Source of the DNA: Odontesthes bonariensis
Lineage: Eukaryota > Chordata > Actinopteri > Atheriniformes > Atherinopsidae
Reading direction: 5' to 3'
Assembly: GCF_027942865.1 (NCBI RefSeq)
Contig: NC_134511.1
Location: 2,735,567-2,799,566 of the forward strand
DNA length: 64,000 nt
Shown: piece by piece, positions 55,008 to 64,000 of the stretch
How positions within the stretch are numbered: the first letter of the stretch is position 1
Layout: each line of letters opens with the position of its first letter
Notes under the pieces: model-generated
Seen by the model: the letters and a program-made list of their open reading frames with translations, nothing else
Told to the model about the DNA's origin: nothing
Database searches by the model: none
Position numbers and translations under genes: made by a program

Positions 55008-58000
55008 GGTCTGTTCTCGGCCGCATTATGAAGGACAAACACCGAGTTTATTTACAGAGTGTGCGGTTATGCACTGAAAAAAGTGACTTTTTGGTGAAGT
55101 AAACTCTATTAGAGTAACTGTCATAATGTCTACCTTGTATTTTTAAGATTCAGTAAGAACTAGAGCTTCTTAAGTAAAATTAAACATTTTATTAACGTAA
55201 TACATGAATTATGGGGGAAGAGTAAGTTTTACTTAGGTTTCCTCATACAATTTAAATGTTTAATAGTTGTATGTGCGTAAACCTAGAAATACTACATAAA
55301 CTTTACTCTGAAAGTGTATCATTAAAATCTACTAAGTTACTTTATAACAGCAAATACTACAGATATATTGAATTTACTTAAAATTTTGAGTAAAATGATG
55401 TTCCTGCCTATGAAAAACAAGTATACTTTACTTAATTTGTTTAGATAAATATAACTTAAAACTTAGATGTAATTAAGTAAATGTTACTTAATATCTTCAG
55501 AACTGTTATGTTTTTTTTTATTTACTTGATATTGCAGCATTAAATATTACTTAAATCATTTGAGAGCAAATACTTACAAAGGTTTTTTTAAGTAAATCTT
55601 ATGAGTTGTTTTTTTCAGTGTACGTACAGTCAGGTTTGAGCGGAGCCGGGGGAGGCGGCGGCGGCGGCATTGGCTCGACACAGGTGAAGGACACCTCCAG
55701 GTACCTGGTCTGCTCCTTACAGGGATACTCCCCGAACACCAGCTCGGTGTTGGGCACCAGGCAGGATCTCCTGTGACCACAGCTGCAGAAACACACAGGA
55801 CCAGAGGATGCAGTCATCATGCAAATAACTTCTGCAAGGCAAGCACTACATTACCCATGATCCTCCACTGCTTCCAAAGAGAAGATGACGTCAGAGGCAT
55901 GGATCAGGTTTGTAATACATTTAGAGATTTTTCTTTATCCGTATTTATTTTATATTTTATTCATTTCAACTTCGTAATGTGCAATATTATTTATACTAGG
56001 TCACGAGTACTTTTTGGTCACTTTACTTTTTAGTACTTTTTAGTACTTAATGTCGACATTAATCTCGACAGGCAAAATATTATTATTTTTTCTTATGCCT
56101 GGCCCTAATACTCTTCCGTAGTTGTTGCTACTGTGGCAAGTGAATTTCCCCGTTGTGGGATAAATAAAGTATAATCTAATCTAATCTAAACAGATTAAAA
56201 TCCCTCCCACAGTTAAACAGAGTCAGAACAAAAGCAGATTAAATATAAATATGAAGCTCTGTGATTGGATGTTTTTTCCCAACTGTACGTTGGGAGTTGT
56301 AGTTCATTTCTCGCCTTCTAGCTGTTCAATTTCTGTTCCTTCAAAGACTTGAGGACAGAGAACAAAATGTATGGCGTGTTTTCCCCAAACACCCTCCCAG
56401 AAGCTGATTTATCTCTGTTTTCCGCTGTGTTTAATGAGTTTCCTTACAGATCCTCCACCACCATCTCAGCCCAGGGGAAGGAGCAGAAGACGTCGGGCCC
56501 GTCGTCTGGGTGCTGCTTTCCCTCTCCACACCTCGTCCCCACCCCGACCTTATACAGGATGTGATCCAGGTTTATTTTACTGCCGGCATCTGGAGGAGGA
56601 GAAGTCACAAGTAGTTGGGCTAACAGGAAACATAATGTTAACATAATGCTAGCAGGTGGGATGAGCTTCACAGAGTCGTTTCCGTTCTCCCTGATGTGCA
56701 TCAAGTCGTCTTTGAAACAATAAGAAAACGCCTTGAGAAGTGTTTTCACTCCGTTTCTGTCTTTGCATGCAGGCTGAATAGAAACCCAGCTGATGAAACG
56801 GGTTCACAGAGCAGACTTTATGCACCCCCTCCAACAGTAAAACAGTTTTATTAACCATCTCAGGTTGAGAGTACACTTAATTATTCATCACAAACATGAA
56901 TATTTGCCTTCTTCTTGGGGGGCCGAGGGCTGATTTATAGCACCACCCGGATGCTAATGTGAAGCTACGGCTAACAGCTGGTTATCTCAGCGTAGAATAA
57001 ATACCTGAAAAGGTGGAAACAAGCTTTAAAGTGTTTAATGCGGACAGAAATCAAAGCTACACATGTTTTTAGCTCTGTTGCTGGTTTCAAACGGCTTTTA
57101 GGGTCAAATTTGGGTGTTTAAAAGAAGTTTTTATTTCTGATAACAGCTGAAGCCAAAACAGCAAAAAGAATGAACCAGAGCAGGAGATTCTGTAGCGTTT
57201 CCACTTCACCTCGTTGTTTTCATTTAATCCATATTTATTACACTGACTTACCACACGACATGTGAATAGTGTCATTGAGACAAGCGTAGACGACCTCTCC
57301 CTCTGTAAACAAACACAGAGGTCACAGGTCACAGCATCATCCATCTTCCTTTACTGGTCAGAGGCTGTGTTCAAAACCGCATTCTACATACTGCATACTA
57401 CATACTACATACTGCATATTGATCGATCAGACAGTAGCGTTTACCCACAATGCATTTCGCTCCTACCCGAGCCGAAATCAGCCGGCCTGAAGCCGATTTC
57501 GCTTAAGCTCTAAACTCTGTAAACTTTAGCAACATTTGAAACATTTTCAGGTGAGAAAGTAGTCGTTTAGATCCCCAACGTGTTGAAAACCTGACAAAAT
57601 ACCGGCTGTTTACAATTTTGTTCCCATGAATTCGGTGCTACTAAAGCTAGCCGCAGTGAGCTAACGCACTTCTGGTTATTTTCACAAAATCAAATACCCG
57701 TTGCCTTTTATCATAGGGGAAGCCATTACGATACAATTGGTGCTTTTGTTTTGAAAACAGGAAGTGAACCTACCCTCGTTGTAGCTAGCTTGAAACTGCC
57801 GCTTTGACAGGAAATGACGATCGGCGACGTCACGTTACGTTGCATCTTGGGTAGTTTGAGTATGAGTAGTAACCTCATGATGCATACCCAACATTTTGGT
57901 GAATCTAGTATGCATCCGGGAACTTCTCGCTTACTCAAACTCACATACTAACTCAAAAAGTTAGTAGGAGAAGTAGGAGAAGTATGCAGTTTCAAACACA

Positions 58001-59149
58001 GCCAGTGTCTCAGTTTCTAACTTCAGGTCAAAGCATCACATCATCTTCAGTGAATCCCAAATTAATAAAACCTACAGATCAAAGTTCTTCATTTTAATAG
58101 GAGAATTTCTAACATTTATCACGTTGGTGTAGAGTCTCAGATTTCCAGGTCACAGTAATCAAAGAGCTCGAATAGGAGCAGCTGGACTTGTTCTTGGATC
58201 TTAAAGACTTCTTCAGTTCTTCGGGCTCGTGGAAACATTTATTTCTCTTCTTCATATTTAAATGAGGGGGTGTGGTTATGTGACTGAATCCCAGCTGCAC
58301 ATCTGGGTGGATCAGAGGCGAAGACTTTCCATCTTTTCTCTGCTCCTCTGATCTTTCTTTAACCCCCTCAGACTCAGAGCATTTTACTCATCAGCATCTG
58401 ACGCTTCTTCCAACCAAAGTGGGCAGATCTCCTGCCACAGCTGGGCAGATGTGAGGAAGCTTTCCCTTTAAGTGCAGCTCTGACTCTGCTTTAATGTGAC
58501 ATCTTCCCTCAGGGCTAATGTTTAGTTCGGTTTACAACCAGTTAACAGATTAAAGGACGTTAGGAAGTCATTTTTAAGATTTTAGAGATGAAAATAAAAT
58601 AAAAGTTTACAAATCTTACAATCCAACTTTAATTCAAAGTCAGTCAAACACCTTCAGTGTGTTTCTGATGTCAGCATAGATTAAACATCTAAAAGCATCC
58701 CGTCCTGTCTCTGCTTCAGTCAGATAATCACATCCCCGTGTCCCTGAAATGAATCAAATCTCTTATTTATTTATATATTCTATATATTTGTAGTTACCTC
58801 TTTATCTCTCTCAGGATTTATTTCACAGCTACGTGTATTTATTTATCAATCTATTGAAAAACATGACTCCCTCTGAGCTTCGTGAGTCCAGTTTAACGAC
58901 ATTTTGATCCGTTATTCATGAAAAACTATTAAAACTAAGATTGAAACTTCAGGACGACAAAAACAAACTTTCAGCTGTTTTCTTCAGAGCAGTCGAGCTT
59001 CATTTCTATAGTTTTAACTCCCAAAAACACAGCTGCAGCTACAACTTAATGTGTTGTGTGGAAAACTTACCGACAACGTGAGTGAAACACCAAGCTGCAG
59101 CCAGCACTGAAAACACAGCGTAAAGAACCGTGAAACACACCTGAGACAT
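53848..59149 (-). CDS. Secreted single-domain SUEL-type lectin
   Basis: Five exons join in matching phase: 59071-59149, 57252-57302, 56448-56589, 55628-55782, 53848-53876 (456 nt, 151 aa). Residues 1-22 or so form a signal peptide ([20 protein letters not shown]). The rest is one SUEL/galactose-binding lectin domain: [41 protein letters not shown] and [17 protein letters not shown]. Eight cysteines fit the four disulfides of the family, and the KYLEV-type motif is kept as RYLEV. The ANYGR sugar-contact motif of rhamnose-binding lectins is not recognisable, so sugar binding may differ. A proline run and an acidic tail (EPKETEEA) end the protein, and there is no membrane segment. SUEL lectins bind L-rhamnose or D-galactose on microbes or cells. 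An ISRE-like site lies near the start. Confidence 0.85.
54196..54975 (+). mobile_element. L2-like LINE, reverse transcriptase and 3' end (deleted)
   Basis: Plus-strand frames read [13 protein letters not shown], then [13 protein letters not shown] (catalytic FADD) and [15 protein letters not shown]. An internal deletion near 54470 joins this to the ORF end ([26 protein letters not shown]). An (ATT)n tail follows at 54976-55005. It lies in the last intron of the lectin gene. Confidence 0.85.
55072..55620. mobile_element. CACTG-ended MITE abutting a splice donor
   Basis: It starts CACTGAAAAAAGTGAC and ends TTGTTTTTTTCAGTG, with many internal AGTAAA/TACTTA motifs. The CACTG tips resemble EnSpm/CACTA ends. 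Its right edge is 7 bp from the end of lectin exon 4 (55628). Confidence 0.7.
57363..58003. mobile_element. MITE, GGCTGTGTTCGAAACC family, copy 4
   Basis: Ends GGCTGTGTTCAAAACCGCAT and CAGTTTCAAACACAGCC. Same orientation as copy 2. It lies in the first intron of the lectin gene. Confidence 0.83.
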
Positions 59150-59226
59150 AATTTCTTCTGAATGAAACAACCGTCGCAGGGAAGGAGTCTCTTAGGAGCC
59201 ATTAAGTTAAGAAGCTGCTTTAATAA

Positions 59227-59260
59227 TTTCACTTTCTGCCGCAACAAATTATACTTTATA
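59227..59260 (-). promoter_or_regulatory. Lectin-gene promoter: TATA-like and ISRE-like motifs
   Basis: On the minus strand TATAAAGTAT (59251-59260) lies about 105 bp above the ATG, and GAAAGTGAAA (59227-59236), an exact GAAANNGAAA core, follows close to the expected start site. Confidence 0.55.
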
Positions 59261-59278
59261 CATAAAAAGCTAAACAGA

Positions 59279-59560
59279 TATCAAATCAAATCAAATCAAA
59301 TTTATATATATATAGCACATTTCATGTACAAACAGTTCAAAGTGCTTTACATGAAATAAAAACATTGCAGCAGGGAGTGGAAGAAGCATTAAAATACATA
59401 AAAGAATATAAAGAAAAACAAATGAAATCATTTAAATGAATTTAAAAACAAGCAACAGTCCAGATAAGTTCAAAGATATCGTGCAGATTTCATGCATAGA
59501 CACATGAGAACAGAAATGTTTTTAACCTGGATTTAAAAATGTCTCCATTTGATATATGAA
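59279..59560. repeat. LINE 3' UTR-like repeat
   Basis: AATCAAATTTATATATATAT, then AGCACATTTCATGTACAAAC and GTTCAAAGTGCTTTACATG, typical of the 3' part of fish LINEs. Part recurs inverted at 24536-24670. Confidence 0.65.
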
Positions 59561-59691
59561 AATTGCTGGAACAGTAACTGTAGCCAAGCAAAAACCTTGT
59601 AATTAGGAGTTAAAAAAAAAGGTTAAAAGTAGAATTAGAAGAAGATGCGTTGCCTGGACACGACATGGAACCGAGCCGGGAGGATACTCAC

Positions 59692-59810
59692 AGCCGAAGG
59701 CGACCAGCCTCAGAGGGACCATGTTGCCGTCTCTCAGCCTCCTCTTCTGTGCTCCACCTGCAGACGGTCTGACAGTGAAGGCAGCGCCTGGACGCCCACG
59801 TATTTATGCG
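59692..59810 (-). promoter_or_regulatory. Putative TATA promoter and first coding exon
   Basis: On the minus strand CATAAATA (59800-59809), then about 78 bp of leader, then ATG at 59722 encoding MVPLRLVAFG, then a donor GTGAGT after 59692 (phase 1). Splicing to lectin exon 2 would give a stop, so it is not a simple alternative start for that gene. No partner exon was found. Confidence 0.35.
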
Positions 59811-60395
59811 CCCGTGCTGACAGCAGACATGCCGACGCCTGCCCCGCCGCTGGGGGCCCGCGGGGCCTCCGCTCCCAGATGTGACGAACCTGTAAAACCC
59901 TGCAGAGCTGCAGGAGACGCATCTATAAATCCACGGGTTCCAGGACCTGCGCCGCTTTGAGGCCCAGCTGCTCCTCATTCTCCTTCACATCTCTCATTAA
60001 GGAGCTCAAAGCTTAAAGGGAAAACATCTGGATGAGGGAGCCAGAGGTGGAATCTGTGCTGCTAACAGCCCGCATTTACGAAGTGAGCTTGTTTTGAACA
60101 GACGACAACTCTGTCCATACTTGAGCGTAAACAAGGTCTACATCTGGACTTTAATCTTTGTGAGAGTCAGAAACAGACTCTGCAGCAACACAAAGAAGAA
60201 TCCTTTCCACCGGTGCCAGACCTCTAAAGTTCAGACAACAACTTTCTGTCCAACAGCTCCAACTGTGAGGCTGAAATAAACAGCAGTGAGCTCCGTGGAT
60301 CAGGAGCAAGATCCAAAAAACCAATGAAACCTGACATTTCAACACCAAATTAAGTCACAACAGACTGGATTTAGGTTCAGTTTAGTTTGTGCCAC

Positions 60396-61435
60396 ATTAA
60401 AGTCAGGTCAGGTTAAACTGGTTTTAAACTGGGTTAAACCTCATCATTCTGGGTTAAACTGGTTTTAGACTGGGTTAAACCTCATCAGACTGGGTTAAAC
60501 TGGTTTTAAACTGTGTTAAACTGGTTTTAGACTGGGTTAAACCTCATCAAACTGGGTTAAACTAGTTTTAGACTGTGTTAAACTGGTTTTAGACTTGGTT
60601 AAACCTCATCAGACTGGGTTAGGCTGGTTTTAGACTGGGTTAAACTGGTTTTAGACTGGGTTAGGCTGGTTTTAGACTGTGTTAAACTGGTTTTAAACAG
60701 GGTTCAACCTCATCAGACTGGGTTAAACTGGTTTTAGACTGTGTTAAACTGGTTTTAGACTTGGTTAAACTTCACCAGGCTGGGTTAAATTTGTTTAAAC
60801 AAGGTTAAACTGGTTTAAACAGGGTTAAACCTCATCAGACTGGGTTAAACTGCTTTTAAAAAGGATTTAACTGGTTTTAAACAGGGTTAAACATCATCAG
60901 ACTGGGTTAAACTGGTTTTAGACTGGGTTAAACCTCATCAAACTGTGTTAAACTGGTTTTAAACAGGGTTAAACATCATCAGACTGGGTTAAACTGGTTT
61001 TAGACTGGGTTAAACCTCATCAAACTGTGTTAAACTGGTTTTAAACAGGGTTAAACATCATCAGACTGTGTTAAACTGCTTTTAAAAAGGATTAAACTGG
61101 TTTTAAACAGGGTTAAACATCATCAGACGGGGTTAAACTGGTTTTAGACTGGGTTAAACCTCATCAGACTGTGTTAAACTGGTTTTAAACTGTGTTAAAC
61201 TGGTTTTAAACAGGGTTAAACATCATCAGACTGGGTTAAACTGCTTTTAAACAGGGTTAAACCTCATCAGACTAGGTTAAACTGGTTTTAAACTGTGTTA
61301 AACTGGTTTTAAACAGGGTTAAACATCATCAGACTGGGTTAAACTGCTTTTAAAAAGGATTAAACTGGTTTTAAACTGGTTTTAAACAGGGTTAAACCTC
61401 ATCAGACTGTGTTAAACTGGTTTTAAACTGGGATA
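60396..61435. repeat. TTAAAC-rich composite tandem repeat
   Basis: About 1 kb of interleaved 20-21-bp units such as TGGGTTAAACTGGTTTTAGA and TGGGTTAAACCTCATCAGAC with diverged variants. Non-coding. Confidence 0.9.
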
Positions 61436-61439
61436 AAAG

Positions 61440-62650
61440 GGTTTGTCTTTATTTTCATGGTGTTTTCTATGATGTGTGAACATATCAACACATCTGCTTT
61501 CATTATGAAGCGGGTAGTGTTGTTCTGGGAGAGGTCAGACCTGATTAATGATGAGCCAGTCTTTAGGTATATGGCACTAAGAGGTTTAAGGAAAACATGT
61601 GGACATGGAACTGAGATCTCTGGACTTTCCTGATAGAAACCCAACAACAACAACACCTGCAGACAGACGTGTTGTTCTGCAGGTACCTCAGAGAACAAAA
61701 AGGACCTGGTTCCTTTGTTCCAGGCCTGACCTCTGATGCACGTATGACCCGGTGTAATACAGCCGCCCGTTAAACCTCACACAAGTCTTTGATTGGATGA
61801 TTGTATCATCTCTAACCCGTCTTTTTTTAGTTTTTTGTTATTTTCTCACTGTGAGGCTTTACCAGCTCCAGTCCTCAGTTACACCAACACGCTGATATTT
61901 AGCATTTCCCTGCAGGTGAAGCCGAGCAGAGTCTCAGTTTTAGAGACACGTGGTCATGAATGGCTGTTATTCTCTGGTGTTTTTACCTCTTAGAGACTGA
62001 AGCCACCTGGTTACGTTCAGAAAATCTAATATCTGGTTATGGTTGATGGGACCGTCAGAGGCTCTGATGACACCTGGTCATAAATTAAATGACGAAGCGA
62101 CAGGAGATCAGCAGAGATCATCCTCTGGAATTTAAACATGTGTCGACACTTTCATCCCAAAAACAAGCCGAGAAACTTACAAAGTGTTTAACTGAATGTA
62201 GAAGATGAGAATAAACTGCAGCATGTTGAATCTATAAAATATGTTATTCGTTCAACAGCTGATGACTCAGGATGGAGGTCACCGGTGATTTAAGACTGGA
62301 AAGTGTTGAAGTTAAAGCAGTCAAAGTGATGGGTTCCCTTCAGCATACAGCTGAGCTGAAAGCCAAAACATGATCAGCTGCTGAGGAGCGCAGGGGGCTG
62401 AGGACCCACCAAGACACCAGGAAGTGTCCCAACATGCATCAGCAGCCCCTCGGGCTCTGAAATACCAGAGTCCAGCTCAGCAGGTCATAACTCAGCGACG
62501 TTAACACGTTCCACGTGTTGCACCATGTTGAGCTTCAACAGCAGAAACCAAACAAAGTGATCAGATTCTGCTTTCAGTCAGAGACCTGTGAGCTCAGCAG
62601 ACCTGGTTCTGACCCGGGAGCCGAACCAAAGCCATGTGGACTCTCTATGC
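61440..62650. other. Intergenic stretch without recognised features
   Basis: Mixed sequence with short open frames only. I see no exons, RNA genes or terminal repeats. Confidence 0.5.
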
Positions 62651-62654
62651 TCCG

Positions 62655-64000
62655 GATCCTGCAGGAACCTCTGCAGCAGGAACCTCTGCAGCAGGAGCCT
62701 CTGCAGCAGGAACCTCTGCAGCAGGAACCACTACAGCAGGAACCACTGCAGCAGGAACCTCTGCAACAGGAGCCTCTGCAGCAGGAACCTCTGCAAAAGG
62801 AGTCTCTGCAGCAGGAGCCTCTGCAGCAGGAACCTCTGCTGCAGGAAACTCTGCAACAGGAGCCTCTGCAGCAGGAGCCTCTGCAGCAGGAGCCTCTGCA
62901 GCAGGAAACTCTGCAACAGGAGCATCTGCAGCAGGAACCTCTGCAGCAGGAGTCTCTGCAGCAGGAGCCTCTGCAGCAGGAGCCTCTGCAGCAGGAACCT
63001 CTGCAGCAGGAACCTCTGCAGCAGGAACCTCTGCAACAGGAGCATCTGCAGCAGGAAACTCTGCAACAGGAGCATCTGCAGCAGGAACCTCTGCAGCAGG
63101 AGTCTCTGCAGCAGGAACCTCTGCAGCAGGAGTCTCTGCAGCAGGAACCTCTGCAGCAGGAACCTCTGCAACAGGAGCCTCTGCAGCAGGAAACTCTGCA
63201 ACAGGAGCATCTGCAGCAGGAACCTCTGCAGCAGGAGTCTCTGCAGCAGGAGCCTCTGCAGCAGGAGCCTCTGCAGCAGGAGTCTCTGCAGCAGGAGCCT
63301 CTGCAGCAGGAGCCTCTGCAGCAGGAGTCTCTGCAGCAGGAGCCTCTGCAACAGGAGCCTCTGCAGCAGGAGCCTCTGCAGCAGGAGCCTCTGCAGCAGG
63401 AACCTCTGCAGCAGGAACCTCTGCAACAGGAGCATCTGCAACAGGAACCTCTGCAGCAGGAACCTCTGCAGCAGGAACCTCTGCAGCAGGAACCTCTGCA
63501 GCAGGAACCTCTGCAACAGGAGCATCTGCAGCAGGAACCTCTGTAGCAGGAACCTCTGCAACAGGAACCTCTGCAACAGGAACATCTGCAGCAGGAACCT
63601 CTGCAGCAAGAACCTCTGCAACAGGAGCATCTGCAGCAGGAGTCTCTGCAGCAGGAACCTCTGCAACAGGAGCATCTGCAGCAGGAGTCTCTGCAGCAGG
63701 AACCTCTGCAACAGGAGCATCTGCAGCAGGAACCTCTGCTGCAGGAACCTTTCCAGCAGGAACCTCTGCAGCAGGAACCTCTGCAACAGGAGCATCTGCA
63801 GCAGGAACCTCTGCTGCAGGAACCTTTCCAGCAGGAACCTCTGCAACAGGAACCTCTGCAACAGGAACCTCTGCAGCAGGAGTCTCTGCAGCAGGAACCT
63901 CTGCAGCAGGAACCTCTGCAACAGGAACCTCTGCAACAGGAACCTCTGCAACAGGAGCATCTGCAGCAGGAACCTCTGCAACAGGAACCTCTGCAGCAGG
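62655..64000. repeat. 15-bp PstI-containing minisatellite (runs off right edge)
   Basis: The unit is CTGCAGCAGGAACCT with common variants GAGCCT, GAGTCT, GAGCAT and CAACAGG, about 90 units to the window end. The 15-bp length keeps one frame open on each strand (QEPLQ repeats on plus, LQRFL repeats on minus). The plus frame stops at a single C-to-T change at 63544. Confidence 0.97.

Noticed and set aside
59688-59978. 96-codon minus-strand arginine-rich frame
   Set aside because: It crosses the TATA-like motif and leader of the putative first exon, lacks a domain, and its start has no support.
62731-63981. 416-codon minus-strand open frame rich in LQRFL
   Set aside because: Antisense reading of the 15-bp minisatellite, with no unique start, splice signals or domain.

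Overview
The window looks like a stretch of a ray-finned (teleost) fish nuclear genome. The reasons are intron-rich genes with GT/AG junctions whose phases agree, a macro-domain PARP of the PARP14 type, a SUEL-type lectin gene, a replication-type histone H2B pair, and a dense load of hAT-like, TTAA-flanked, Tc1, L1-like, L2-like and tRNA-SINE repeats of fish type. There are no prokaryotic features and no CRISPR array. || Layout: 1-2028 (minus) holds the N-terminal exons of a Mutator/SWIM-like gene. Its fifth exon runs into a TTAA-flanked MITE, and the gene continues beyond the left edge. 2106-9800 holds two intronless H2B genes (minus) on directly repeated segments. Between them lie a decayed L1-like LINE, an orphan exon-like ORF inside that LINE, and an interferon-type 5' exon without a body. 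10009-10080 is a tRNA-Trp pseudogene, and 10501-11733 is a hAT element with an exact 8-bp target duplication. || 11988-50363 (minus) is one complete gene, a PARP14-like macroPARP. I resolve 23 coding exons (5,613 nt, 1,870 aa) in which every intron phase matches. The order is RRM segments, a long KH-like exon ending in macro domain 1, an RGG linker, macro 2, macro 3, WWE, and an ADP-ribosyltransferase domain with an apparent H-Y-M triad. Its promoter has overlapping ISRE-like motifs. Its introns hold a 16-bp minisatellite (about 83 copies), a 124-bp satellite with an RFX X-box in nearly every unit, a solo LTR and many MITEs. || 53848-59149 (minus) is a small five-exon gene for a secreted single-domain SUEL lectin (151 aa), also with an ISRE-like motif near its start. 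59692-59810 may be a separate TATA promoter and first exon. The right end has no recognised coding sequence: a TTAAAC-rich tandem repeat (60396-61435) and a 15-bp PstI-containing minisatellite (62655 to the edge). || Taken together, the two best-resolved genes sit side by side in one orientation and both look interferon-responsive (a mono-ADP-ribosylation factor and a secreted lectin), which suggests a small innate-immunity neighbourhood inside a transposon-rich region. That last step is inference.
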